Of a stretch of 64,000 nucleotides of DNA, positions 35,183 through 46,271 are shown piece by piece (the first letter of the stretch is position 1; every line of letters begins with the position of its first letter). Location: the NCBI RefSeq assembly GCF_002878395.1, contig NC_061122.1:80214147-80278146 (forward strand), written 5' to 3'. The DNA is from Capsicum annuum. Lineage: Eukaryota; Streptophyta; Magnoliopsida; Solanales; Solanaceae. The notes below the pieces were generated by a model. It was not told the DNA's origin. It searched no databases and saw only the letters and a list, made by a program, of their open reading frames with translations. Position numbers and translations under genes: made by a program.

Positions 35183-35741
35183 AATACACTCCAAAGCCAT
35201 CTCTATTTGGGGGTTCATTAAGGACGTTATTGTCTTTTAATGACTTCTCCAAAGGAGCACCCTTCATTAAAGGTATTTTTGTCATTGTTTGTAATAAGTA
35301 TAAATAGACAAGTAGCCTTCTATTTTCATTAGTTTTGATTTAATGAATTGAGTGGCTTTTTAGATTGTAATCTTAGTGTTATATTGTAGTCTTCTCCTTC
35401 TCCTTAAGAGAGGAAAACCAAAATTTGAACCTTGAATGCATTTGGAATTGGTTTTTCACTTGTATTGGGTTATTTGGCAAGAAAAGTGTGCTTGAGGAAG
35501 TGTGAGTCCTTTGGGTCACCTAAGAGAGTGGTTTGAGTTTCCATTAGTAAGGTGTGATTGGAGATCTAATATATCTCCTTTTGTTAATCACATAGTGGAA
35601 GTAAGGGTCTCTCTACTATCTTTACATTTATGCAATTATTCTTCTTCATCTATTTCTAGTGTGTTGTTTTTCTCTTTGTGTGCTTGCTGATTTTTGCACC
35701 TTGTGTTCATTTTCTTTGGGTGATAGTCCTTTAGGCTATCA
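35020..35741 (+). repeat. Element B 3' LTR
   Basis: 722 bases, TGATACAAGC...GGCTATCA; TATA box at 35299-35307. Confidence 0.9.
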
Positions 35742-35897
35742 GTTGTACCACACAGTGAGTGACCAGGTCCTTTAAAGTCTATCACAGGTAATCATACAAT
35801 AAAGTGCAGGAAAACTAAAGATTATGCAGGAAAATAACAAAACACAATATTTAATGTGGAAACCTACTTTCTCAACGGAGGAAAAAATATGGCTTTC
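35742..35897. repeat. Unclassified repeat, left part
   Basis: Contains AATATTTAATGTGGAAACCT, a string like the ends of several plant LTR elements. Interrupted by a solo LTR; the sequence resumes at 37443. No protein motif. 35742-35746 is also read as the right TSD of element B. Confidence 0.4.
35893..35897. repeat. Target-site duplication of the 1.5 kb solo LTR
   Basis: CTTTC, exact match to 37438-37442. Confidence 0.7.
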
Positions 35898-37437
35898 CGA
35901 TGTGTGAGATAAGCCATTTTTTAGGCTTTTATCTAAGAATAATTGTGAAGTCTTAAGCAATAATTGTGATGTCTTAAGCAAATTTTGTCATTTTTTATTA
36001 TTTTATGTTTGATTTTGCAGAAGAAGCTAATATGTTAGAGAACCAACAAGAATGGAAGCAAATGAGCTGAAATCTGAAGTAAATAGAGGCAAAGTGTGGA
36101 TGACGAAATTTGTGATAAGCCGTCAACCTTGTGATAAGCTATCAGCTTCATCGTCAACCATAGATAGAGAATTGTCCTAATTTGAAAGTTGTGATGACAT
36201 TTTATGATAGCTCATAAAGGAGCTAATAAGCCATCAATAATGCCGTCCATCTAAGGCAGCACATGAAAACTGAAGCAGAGACTTGACGACATTTATGATA
36301 AGTCGTCAAGGAGATGATAGGGCGTCACCATTTATTTTCAGTGTTAGGCAGCAAGTGTCCAAAGCAAAAAGGAAGTTGACGACATTTGTGATAAGTCGTC
36401 AGCCTCCTAATAGGCTATCACAAATGGTGTCACCTAATCCGAAGAATTTTTGAATTTTGTTATTTTGTTTCCATAATTAGGGTGAACTATTTAAAGCCTT
36501 GTTTAGGGTTTTCTTAAGAGTACCGAACCTGAGTTTTGAGACACATATTTTTGTTATTTTCTCTCTCTAGTTTCTTGGCTTGAAAAAACCAATTACTTTG
36601 AAGAGATTTTAATCATTACTTTGGGATTTCTACTTTGATCTAATCTGAGAAACACTCATTTCTATTCATCTTGCTATGAGTTCATCTTTCAAATTATGAA
36701 TTCAACTTGTTGTATCGATTATTACATTATACGTGGCTAAATCCCTTTAACCCAAATTATGGGATCTATGGGTTAGGTCTTGGTAAGTTGCTAAGTGTTC
36801 AAGATTGTAAAGATAATAGTACTCCTTGATAATTTCGAGGTTTTAATTATTGTCTATTGGTTGCAAACGATAGATAGCACCTGCTTTGATTTGCTTGAGA
36901 TAAGAAATCAACTATAGTAGGAAGTGAGTTATTGATAGGGACTTGGAAGCTACCAACCTTCCGTTTAATAATTGATGTTGTAACAAGGTTAATTAACCTG
37001 AGGTGAAGTCTGGTCAAGGAATATAAATTCTCTTGGTCCGAGAGGATTAGGTAATTAAATGCTTAAGTCGGTCGAGAGACATTTAGGCATAACTTTGATA
37101 AAGACAATCTGTTGTTCCTACCTATCGTGAGAATCTTGAATCACTATTAGCATCTGTCAAGTACCAAAACCCATAGTGAACATAATTCTGGTTTTCCATA
37201 AACTCTTGATTACAAACACTGAAACTAAAGTGACGAACAATTATTTGCTGATCATCAAAAAAACCCATTTTATCTTTTCGTATCATTTGTTTGAATTTAG
37301 CTTGTAGTTTTAGTTTCAAACTAGTTTAATCCCCACTCACATTGTTCCCTGTGGATTCGACCCCGACTCCAAAGTTGGGTAAATATATTGACGACGACCG
37401 CCTTGCACTAAATTGACGTGTAAGTTAAGCGTTATCA
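35898..37437 (+). repeat. Solo LTR, Athila-like
   Basis: 1540 bases flanked by an exact 5-bp TSD, with no PBS or internal region. It ends in GTTATCA; the first bases CGATGTG are probably a decayed TG. Near the end is CCCTGTGGATTCGACCCCGA (37349), a signature seen in Athila/Tat-type LTRs. Contains strong hairpins at 36101-36425. Confidence 0.75.
36101..36425. repeat. Hairpin array in the solo LTR
   Basis: TGACG/CGTCA (36101-36125), TTGACGAC/GTCGTCAA with an 11-base loop (36283-36309, stem perfect over 8 bp), and TTGACGAC/GTCGTCA (36376-36401). Loops share ATTT(A/G)TGATAA. Less perfect copies lie between, near 36190-36245. Confidence 0.8.
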
Positions 37438-37560
37438 CTTTCCCTCACAAGCACCTCAAAAGTTCACTATAATCATTCTCTTGATTACAAACTCGAACTT
37501 GAACTGAACTCTAGGTTCATCTCTCTTGTAATAACGCTACTACAAGCTTATCTTCAGAAC
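37438..37560. repeat. Unclassified repeat, right part
   Basis: Begins with the TSD CTTTC (37438-37442) and continues the sequence of 35742-35892. Similarity to LTR ends is weak. Confidence 0.35.
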
Positions 37561-38284
37561 TCTGCCAAGGCACTCTCTATTAAGTCTTTATTATTCCTTT
37601 CTTTTTTTAATATTTTTCCAAGCTTTAATTGACATGGTTCAAATTTTTTATTAGAAGTTAAATTGTCAGTAAGTGATTTATTGCTAAATTCCTGCTTAAT
37701 TTTTTTGTCTTCCTTTTTTATATATTATAACTCTGTTTGAAGGTCTTGCATAGTTGTTTCTAATTTTTGTTCTTTATTTGACATATCTCTCATGTTAAAG
37801 GGTTTAATTATTTCTTTATCAAGTTGTTGATTAAGAACAATATTTTTAAGGCTATTAAATATTTTCTCTGAAGGATTAGATCTTCTAAATGATTGATAAT
37901 ATCAAATAAGACTTCTTTCTCCTTGTTACTATTGATAATAACATTAATAGAACGATTATTACAAGTGAAAATGAACCAGTGTATTTATAGTGATTAGCTA
38001 ATTTATCACTGTAAACGTTAATAATATTTTCTTTTGGAGAGAAATTACCTTCATTTTCATCAAAGACACAACATAAATTATTACTCATGTCTTTCTTTTT
38101 ATCTAGGATTCTGTAATCTTTAGTTTTATGATTTATTTTTTTGTAGTCCCAACCTGTACTATTATTCTTTATATTATTAGTGGATATTGATTGAGGTTCT
38201 ATTTTTTTATCATTTTCCTTAATAATGTCATTGGTGACTTTAGAATCTTTTTCAAATGTCAAAATTTTATTCTTGGGCAATTCT
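37561..38284 (-). pseudogene. Pararetrovirus-like ORF fragment, minus arm
   Basis: Very AT-rich. The minus strand carries 131 open residues at 37885-38280: a Lys/Asn-rich start (LPKNKILTFEKDSK), then DYKKINHKTKDYR, which has the spacing of a CCHC knuckle whose Cys residues are lost. Past a frameshift near 37975 a further readable charged stretch follows, predicted helical. The start overlaps in sequence type with the end of the plus arm (38285-38705), so both look like adjacent pieces of one viral-type ORF lying head to head. Caulimoviridae origin is a judgement from motif style, not proven. Confidence 0.45.
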
Positions 38285-38705
38285 GATAATTTAAATATTT
38301 GGTGAGTTTTAAATGGTTTGAAATTATAGGAAAATTAGATGGTCAAAAGAATTCATTAAGCATGATTGTCGATAAATGGTATACTACTAGTAACAAAGTA
38401 GTAGAATCAATAATTCCACTATTAGAAGAAATTACCCTACCTGTAGAGGGTAGAATTGTTACTGCCTCACCTTTTAAATTAGATATAGTATATACTAAAG
38501 GTGATCCTACAAATAAGGATATAAATAAGATACTCCAATAAAATAATTTTACAAATCAATTATTACATGTAGTTTCTAAACAGATTCTCAAAGATGAGAA
38601 TAAATCAACCTTTAAAGATAAACCAAGTTCTTCTTATCATGATAAAAGTTAGAAACTCACCCAATATTTAATTTACCAGAATTCTCCAAAGATAAATTTG
38701 GAATG
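38285..38705 (+). pseudogene. Pararetrovirus-like ORF fragment, plus arm
   Basis: 80 open residues at 38299-38541 containing DKWYTTSNKVVESI, VTASPFKL and, after one stop, NNFTNQLLHVVSKQ. I recall this order of motifs from endogenous pararetrovirus polyproteins in the region around the movement/coat protein, a structural role rather than an enzyme. It ends with FNLPEFSKDKFG near 38690. The copy is broken and lacks RT here. Confidence 0.5.
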
Positions 38706-39096
38706 ATGCACCTCCTCTAAAATCAGTCTCACCCATCCATCAACTTTCAGCACAAAAACTTAGGTACCATTCCTCAAAACAAATTATAATCAAGACATGT
38801 TGCCTTAGCCTCACCACTTAACACTTTATTTCAAATCACCCTCAAACTTTCATTATCAAAATAGTGAGCTCGAATCTCAAAATCAAAGAAGATCTAGTAT
38901 CAAGAAGGGCTAACACATGCTCAGGTGTTGAAATGTCAAGCCTAACCATCTAATTAGCTAATTACTGAACCTCCAAGGCTAAAAAGCCACTACTCATCTA
39001 AGATATAAGCTAAACCCCCCATACTAGTTAGCCTATGGCTCAAGGCCTCTGCAGCCACATTAACCTTGCCAGATGATAAAGAATAATAAGGTCATA
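38706..39096 (-). pseudogene. Tekay-like pol fragment (RNase H end to integrase start)
   Basis: Minus strand reads YDLIILYH, GKVNVAAEALSHRLTSMGG (with frameshifts) and further blocks such as RLDISTPEHVLALLDTRSSL. This is the YHPGKANVVADALSR region and the linker into integrase. Cut at 39096 by element F; the other side is not seen. Confidence 0.65.
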
Positions 39097-41284
39097 TGTT
39101 ACATCCTGGGTTTTCACCTTAGAAATTTTCCTTGAAATCCATTTTTCGAACCCAATATAACTCCAGGGTACGATCCATATGTTCGGGTATGAGTGGTATG
39201 GTCCTATTGTAAGCTAACTAGTGTTAGTTGGTGGGATGGTTTTGATCCCTGGAATGATCATGGCTTAAGGATACGAATCATCGGTATGGATCATATGTTG
39301 AGATTAAGACTTGGTTGGATCAGTCATATATTGGACAGTGTCTGATCCAAAGGTTAAGGCTTGGGTACAACTAGTGGAAACCAATCATAAGGAAGGGTAT
39401 GACTCGTAAGAGGGTCAGTCGTATCCCTATGATGGGTTTTTAAGGGACTTAAGTGGGGGTATTTTGGATATTTTCCTACTTACCTTAATTATGACCCATA
39501 ACTTATAATACACTTAGGAGGTTATTTACCCTATTATTCTATTCATTAACACCTAGAAAACTATTCTAAAACACATTATTATTCTCTCAAGATCTTTTGG
39601 GGTAAGCGAGCTAGGGTTCCAACTTAGGGATTGCTTTGGGGCTTGCTTTGGTGATTTTTTTCCATCATCTTTCTTGGTTTATGGCATGTGTCTCTCCCCT
39701 ACTTAATATTTCTAAAAATAAATGGATTTTATGGATGTTTTCATGGTCTCAATGTTGCATGGTTTATGGTTTTCTACTATTAATTGGGGGTTTTGATTAT
39801 AATGGCTTGGTTGTGGTTTTCCATGGTTTAATTATGTTTTTATATACATTAATGGTAGTTTTGGGAAATTGGTTTTAATGGTAATAGTTTAATGGTCTTT
39901 GGAATTGGTTTTGATTATATTATTCTCCCAAGGTGTTTGATAAAATGCTTATGAAGATATTTTCATTACATTGACTTTATTAAATGGAACTCTTACTTGT
40001 TTTTAGCTTATATATGAAACTATAAATGGTTTACAAAGGTTAAACGCTAATTGTTTATATTTGTGGAGAACATGGTAGTTTCCCAAGAGGTTAATATGGT
40101 AAATGAAAAGGGAAATTGAGAGTCCCCTTAACCTAAATAGTTTGGCTATGATAAATCTTGCAAGTATGGTTGGTATAATAATACAATTAATAATTGGCAT
40201 TGGTAATAAATGGCAATTAGATTGTTTGGACATGGTTTTAATTTTGGTATTAATGGAGGATGTGTAACTAGGTCATGGAAGGTGGAGGTTTTGGGGGAAC
40301 CAAACTAGAAACTCATATTTGCCGATATGAGGGGTCTTCGATGACCACGTACGAGTGTCACATTTTTAAATTGGAGGGATGTACTAGTCATCCCAAGGAA
40401 TATTTTCTGGTCGTGCGGCTACACGTACTGGGACTATTTTAGTAGGGAGAGCTGAACACATCGGCCCATGGGTGTGGTTAAACTACAAAATTACACAGCC
40501 CAGGTAAAAGTTTTAAATGCATGGTAAACTGGGATTCCCTTTCTCAAAACTTATATATATGTATGGTTGTATGCATTATGGATGGTTTTGCATGGTTGTT
40601 TAAATGGCATTACTTTATCTTTATCCTGAGATACATGCTAACGGTCACTCGGTAACCCATCAAATGGCAGCTATATACCCATGCTATGCAGGAACTGGCC
40701 GTTTGACTCCTTCTACATAGTGATTGACTCAGGGAAAACTTTTGGATTAAAGTGGTGAGCTTCCATCTTTTTGGAAGGCTCCATTTCATGATATGGACAT
40801 TCTTAGATATTTTGCTTTTGTTTTAGATATTAGTTTTGACCATGGTTGGGGCTTGTCCCAACTGAATATTTGTATTATTTTGGATAAAGGCTTTGTGGTA
40901 CTTTTGAGGGTTGGTATGGGCAGGATCGGTATTGGTGTCGGCCTTAGATATGAATAAGTTGGGAGGTTGGCATCATCGAACATGATTTATTACTGTTCCA
41001 TCATATTACATTTTGGGTTTTATTATTATATTATGTTTTGATATTCATTTTGGTTTGGCATAGCATGGATGGTTAGTTTTGTACAGGTAGACTTAGTTGG
41101 GCCGTTCATAGTTGTGACCTTATCGTAGAGTCTTCATGAAAGCATTTACGTGATCTTCTTATATGCTCAAAATTTAACTCAACTAAGGATATAGAAGGTG
41201 TTTGGGTTGGGTTAAGGGGGTGGTCCCCAATCCTGTTTGGACTTGGGATGCCCATTACATCTAGCCCAGGTTTAAGTCATGATA
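39097..41284 (+). repeat. Element F 5' LTR
   Basis: TGTTACATCC...GTCATGATA, about 2188 bases (terminal CA decayed). Aligns with solo LTR G and with 46272-46723 plus 52269-52863. Confidence 0.85.
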
Positions 41285-41287
41285 AGT

Positions 41288-41300
41288 TGGTATTAGAGCT
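41288..41300 (+). promoter_or_regulatory. Primer-binding site of element F
   Basis: TGGTATTAGAGCT, initiator-Met type with one C-to-T change and a final mismatch. Confidence 0.8.
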
Positions 41301-41478
41301 TTAGGTTCATTGTCAACTGGGAATTCCATAAAGTCATGTCGAGTAGAGTCTCTTTTAGGGGTGTAAAGTGCACCACACTCATAAGAGAGAGGTTGCAAGA
41401 CATTTAGAAATGTTTCACTTTCTTGAAATTCTAAGTACTGGAATCTTTTCTAATCCTTGGTTGTTTGTCTTTCAAATC

Positions 41479-42630
41479 ATGCCTCCCAGATTTGGAACAC
41501 AAGGAAATTCTTCTATTCCATCTGAGGATAATGTTCAAGGGGTACTTCCTACATCTGAAGTACATCTTCCATATTATTTTCCTACTCCAGATTATGCTGG
41601 AATTCCTTCTATTCCTCAAACTACTCCTTAGGTCCCTCAAGGTAATATGACAAACATGGATTTTCATCAATCTATTCATGTTATTGCTTAGATAGTCACT
41701 TCTCAGGCTGAGCGAGGTACATCTAGTGCTTTGTTTGTTGAGGCCACAAGCGTTGGCAAGTTTATGAAGATGGGTCCTTCTACTTTTATGGGAGTAAATA
41801 TAGATAAAGACCCACAGGGCTTCCTAGATGAATTAGAGAAGATATTTTGGGTTATGTAGGCTTTTAATATGGAGGGAGTTAGCTTTATAGATTATCAGCT
41901 TAAAGATGTTGCTTATCAGTGCTATAAGGAGTGGGATAGAGATAAGGGTGATATAGAAGAGGAAGGGTTGTGGGAGGCCTTTTCTAATGCGTTCATGGAT
42001 CATTTCTTTTCTCAAGAGTTAAGAGAAGCTAAGATGGAGGAGTTTGTGAACCTTAGGCAAGGAAGGATGTCTGGAGGGAATATTCCTTGAAGTTTCATCA
42101 GCTGTCAAGGTATGATCCTAACTTGGTGGATGATATGAGGTTGAGACTGAGGAAGTTTACTTCTAACTTGAATAGATATTTAATTTTGGAGAGCAAGATT
42201 GGTTTGCTCATTAGAGATATGGATATCTCTAGGTTTACAGTTCATATGCTGCAGCTTGAGTATGAGAAGAGAAGGAAGGCAAAATATGGGGATAGGCAGA
42301 GAAAGTGGGGCATATTTTCTGATCAGGAAGGTGCGCAGTCTCAGGGTGGTAGAAATAGTGACAAGTGGTAGAAAAAAAAGTGGGTGAGTTCTAGTTCCTT
42401 CCCTGTTGCCAGTGCTCCTTACCCACAGCAATCGAGCGACTGGCGTCACCAAAGTGGTGAGAATTCTCGAGCTCAGGTTGCGTAATGTCAGGTGAGTAAA
42501 GGTCATTCTATTTTTTCATGACCTCTTTGTCGGTTCTGTGGTAGTCCTTATTAGGGATTCTGTGAGAAAGGTAGAGATAAGTGCTTTAAGTATTGTTAGG
42601 CAGGATATCGGCTCAATAATTATCTAGTCA
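41479..42630 (+). pseudogene. Gag of element F
   Basis: Start ATG at 41479 (MPPRFGTQGNSSIPSEDN). Capsid blocks: FMKMGPSTFMGVNIDKDPQG (about 41765), FSNAFMDHFFSQELREAKME and EFVNLRQGRMS (41980-42070). The reading then moves frame to YDPNLVDDMRLRLRKF and the helix LQLEYEKRRKAKYGDRQRKW. The zinc knuckle (about 42530-42615, CRFCGSPY..GFC, CFKYC..GYR) has lost several metal ligands. Stops at 41630, 41690 and elsewhere. Confidence 0.8.
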
Positions 42631-42636
42631 AAAAGG

Positions 42637-43250
42637 TTGCTAGGATCAAATAAGATTTTGGTGGCTTCATCTTCTGCTCCTACACTTGGTGGTGTGGCAT
42701 TTGCTTCTGTTACTACTTCTGGTTCTAGTATTGGTCGGAATAGGTTGTCTGCTTTGGCGTCCCGGCAGGAATTCAAGGCATCACCAGATATGGTTACTGG
42801 TATGTTACAGCTTTTTTCTCGTGATGTATACTATTTGCTTATTCTGGGCTCCATTCTTTCTTATGTGACTCCTTATATAGCTGTGTCTTTTGGTTTTGAT
42901 TCAGAAATTGTTTCGAATCTTTTTTCTGTTTCCACACCGATAAGAGACTAGGTTATAGATCTATGGGGAGGGGGTATTTATTAGTGATAGGCAAACCTTG
43001 GTAGATCAATTTGAGTTGGGAATAGTGGATTTTGATGTAATTTTAGGTATGGAATGGTTGCATTCTTGTTATACGTCTTTAGACTATCAAAATCATATGG
43101 TTATTTTTAGGTTCCCTGGTGAGCCAGAAATAGAACAGTAGGGTTGTTCTTTAGCTCATAGGGGAGATTTATTTCTTATCTTAGATCTTGGAGGTTAATA
43201 TCTAAAGTGTGCCTTTATCACTTAGTCTGAGTTAAAGATTCTAAATTGAA
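42637..43250 (+). pseudogene. Aspartic protease of element F
   Basis: An open stretch at 42637-42951 ends in MVTGMLQLFSRDVYYLLILG, then SILSYVTPYIAVSFGFD. The catalytic D-x-G position of LLDPGS-type proteases reads LLILGS, so the Asp is gone. A later block, FDVILGMEWLHSCYTSLDYQ (about 43033), is the standard end of the domain. Confidence 0.8.
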
Positions 43251-43259
43251 AGGTCCTTT

Positions 43260-44060
43260 TTTGCAGTCAATTCCGATAGTTAATGAGTTTCCAGAGGTCT
43301 TTCCAGATGATCTTCCTGGTGTTCCTCCAGAATGAAAAATAGAGTTTGGTATTGATTTGCTTCTGGACACTTATCCAATATATATTTCTCCATATAGAAT
43401 GGTTCCGATTGAGTTAAGGGAACTCAAGGGGAAAATTAAGGATCTTCTAGATAAGGGGTTATTTGTCCTACTATTTCTCCATAGGGTGCACCAGTGTTGT
43501 TTGTGCATAAGAAGGATGGTTCCCTTCGAATATGCATTGACTATAGACAGTTGAACAAGGTAACGGTCAAGAATAAGTATCTTTTCCCAAGGAGAGATGA
43601 TCTGTTTGATTAGTTGTAGGGTGCTAAGCTATTTTCCAAGATAGATCTTTGGTCTGGGTACCATTAGCTTAATATTAGGGAGGTGGATATCCCTAAGACA
43701 GCTTTTCATACTCGATATAGGCATTTTGAGTTCTTGGTGATGTCATTTAGGTTGACCAATGATCTTACAGTATTTATGGATTTGATGAACAGGGTGTTTA
43801 GATAGTATTTAGATCTCTTTGTCATGTTGTCTATTGATAATATTGTGGTGTATTCGAGGAGTGAGGTGGATTATGCTAATCACCTCTATGTGGTGTTCAG
43901 ACTTTAAAGAAATAGCGATTGGCCGCCAAGTTCCCTAAGTATGAGTTTTGGTTGAATTTTGTGACTTTTTTGGGTCACATTATTTCTAGTGAGGGGATAA
44001 TAGTTGATCCTCAAAAGGTTGTTGCTGTGAAGGGTGGCCTAGGACCATGTCTCCATCTGA
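43260..44060 (+). pseudogene. Reverse transcriptase of element F
   Basis: Blocks: VNEFPEVFPDDLPGVPPE (about 43280), YISPYRMVPIELRELKGK (43385), [20 protein letters not shown] (about 43510, shifted frame), [33 protein letters not shown] (about 43690) and SIDNIVVYSRSEVDYANHL (about 43830). The catalytic FIDD box reads SIDN. Several Q-to-stop (TAG) changes. Confidence 0.85.
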
Positions 44061-44690
44061 TATTCGGAGCTTTTGGGTTTAGCTGGGTATTATAGGTGAT
44101 TTGTGGAAAGCTTCTATAGATAGCTGCTCCTTTGACTAATTTAACTCAAAAAAAGGTTAAGTTTTCTTGGTCAAATACTTATGAGGGGAGTTTTGAGAAG
44201 TTGAAGGATAAGTTGACTTTAGCTCCAATTATGACTTTGTCGACAGGAAATGATGGGTTTGTGGTTTATTGTGATGTGTCTCGGGTAAGGCTTAGTTGTG
44301 TTTTAGTGCAGTTGAAGGTCCATGAGAGGAATTATCCAACCCATATTTGGAGCTTTTGGCGGTCATGTTTGCTTTGAAAATATGGCGGCATTATCTGTAT
44401 AGTGTTCACGTAGATATCTTTTCAGACATAAGAGTCTTCAGTACATGTTTATGCAAAAAGAGCTTAATCTCAGGCAAAGAAGGCGGCTTGAGCTTCTCAA
44501 GGACTATGATATAAGTCTTCACTACCACCCGAGTAAGCTAACGTGGTTGTTGATGCTCTTAGAAGTTTTCTATGGGAAATTTGGCTCATGTAGAGGAAGG
44601 AAAGTGGGAATTGGCGAAGGATATTCACCACTTGGCCAATTTGGAGTTTGTCTCTTGGATTTCAAATATGGTAGTGTGATGGTGTAAGAG
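44060..44690 (+). pseudogene. RNase H of element F
   Basis: 44132-44377 reads LTQKKVKFSWSNTYEGSFEK, LAPIMTLSTGNDGFVVYCDV and SRVRLSCVLVQ. Then the frame breaks; MQKELNLRQRRRLELLKDYD and ISLHYHPSK at 44445-44540 give the end of the domain. The usual VYCDASR reads VYCDVSR. Confidence 0.8.
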
Positions 44691-44699
44691 ATGGTTCGA

Positions 44700-45700
44700 T
44701 CGTATCTTGGTGCAAAGATTAAGGAGAAGCAAGTGTTGGATCCAGTCATGATGAAATTCAGAAGTGACATCGGTGGGCAAAAGGTGGCGGTATTTGAGAT
44801 TAGTGGTGATGAGACTTTGTGGTACCAAGGGAGGTTGTGTGTTCTAAATGTCGATGGGTTATGACAAAGGGTTTTGGCTGATGCACATGAGTCGCGCTAT
44901 ATTGTCAATCCCAACTCGACAAAGAGAGATGTGGTTCATTTCATGGCCAAGTGCATAGTGTGCCAACACGTTAACGTTGAGCACATGAGGCCTGGTGGGT
45001 TGCATCAAGAAATAGTGTTACCTAAATGGGAAGAGGAGATGATCAATATCGAGTTCATTACCGGTCTTTCTTAGTCTCGAAACCAATTTGATTCAATTTG
45101 GGTCATCATGGATAGAATGACTAGGTTACTTACTTTTTGCCGGTAAGGGTAAGGGCTACCTTTTTGGTGGAAAATTATGCAAAGTTGTATCTTCAGGAGA
45201 TTGTGAAGCTGCATGGGGTTCCTATTTCAATTATTTATAATCGTGGTACGCAGTTTACATCTCATTTATTGTTTTCTTAACAAAAAGGATTAGGGACTAA
45301 AGTTAGTCTTAGTACATCTTTTCATTCGCAGTTGGATGGGCAAAAGGAGAGAATAATTCAGACATAGGAGGATATGCTTCGGGCATGTATGATTAATAAT
45401 GATGGCAGTTGGGTTGAGCATCTACATTTGGTAGAGTTTGCTTACAACAATAGCAATTATTCTAGTATTGGTATGGCTCCTTTCGAAGCATTGTATGGTA
45501 GGAAGTGTAGATTTCCTATTGGATGGTTTGACCTTGGTGAGGTGGACTTGGTCTATCAAGATATGGAGAAGGTGAAGGTGATTCGGGATAGGCTTAAAGC
45601 TTCTCAGAGTTGCCAAAAGTCTTATGCAGATGTTTGGCATAGAGATTTTGAGTTTGAGTTGGGGACAGGGTGTTCCTAAAGGTGTCTCCAATGAAGAAAG
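44700..45700 (+). pseudogene. Integrase of element F
   Basis: The zinc-binding region at 44874-45074 reads ADAHESRYIVNPNSTKRDVV and HFMAKCIVCQHVNVEHMRPG. About 15 residues (the DLRxxYWWxGMK block) are missing between NSTK and RDVV, a neat internal deletion. Core pieces follow: INIEFITGLS (first Asp replaced by Glu), DSIWVIMDRMTRL, and at 45374-45679 HLVEFAYNNSNYSSIGMAPF and EALYGRKCRFPIGWFDLGEV. Many stops. Confidence 0.8.
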
Positions 45701-46095
45701 TAATATGGATTAGCAAAAAAGGGAAGCTTAGTCCTCGATTTATTGGTCCTTATATGATTTCACAGAGAGTTGGTAATGTTGCTTTTGAGTTAGAGTTTTC
45801 ATCTAGTTTGGGTTTCGTTCATCCAGTCTTTCTTATTTCTATGTTGAGGAAGTGCATTGTTGATCCTTCTTTGGTTATTCCTTTGGAAGGGATGGATATC
45901 TCGGATTCTCTATCTTATGAAGAGGCCCCAGTTGAGTTATTGGATAGGCAATTTTATTGGTAGCGGACCAAGGATGTAGATTCGGTTAAGGTTCTGTGGA
46001 GAAACCACAAGGTAGAAGAAGCTACGTGGGAAGCGGAAGAGGAAATAAAGTCCAAGTATTCATTCTTATTTTCTACTCCTGGTATTCGTGAGTAA
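45690..46095 (+). pseudogene. Integrase C-terminus with chromodomain, element F
   Basis: Reads GKLSPRFIGPYMISQRVGNV, FVHPVFLISMLRKCIVDPSL, APVELLDRQFYW, a stop, then VDSVKVLWRNHKVEEATWEA and a final KSKYSFLFSTPG. The VKVLWRN..EATWE block is the chromodomain, which in intact chromoviruses targets integration to marked chromatin. Confidence 0.85.
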
Positions 46096-46259
46096 GGCAT
46101 GTGTTCTTGAACACATCTTTAGTTTCTGAGTTTGGTAAAGAAAAGTTTAACATCTTTGCCTACTCATTTTCAAACTTTATTAAAGGGATGTTTGATAATG
46201 CAAATGACTCTGTGTGTGGTTACCCCTACCTTATCCGTTATTTGGGTATAAATGTTTCT

Positions 46260-46271
46260 AGTGGGGGAGAA
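46260..46271 (+). promoter_or_regulatory. Polypurine tract of element F
   Basis: AGTGGGGGAGAA, immediately before the 3' LTR start TGTTAAATCC. Confidence 0.85.

Larger units (their letters stand above)
30818..35741 (+). mobile_element. Element B: LTR element with unrecognised coding region
   Basis: 4924 bases, with two LTRs of exactly 722 bases, PBS, a 1.3 kb leader, a long decayed reading frame (32877-34416, then 34436-35182), a PPT and a TSD. No RT, RNase H or integrase motif is visible. Element A (46724-52268) shares the layout and several protein motifs. The LTRs differ at only a modest number of sites, so B is one of the younger insertions here. Confidence 0.85.

Noticed and set aside
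37885..38280. Considered a small membrane protein because of the hydrophobic C-terminal stretch.
   Set aside because: The hydrophobic part (VIIVLLMLLSIV) appears only after a frameshift; the other frame continues as a charged protein, so it is an artefact.
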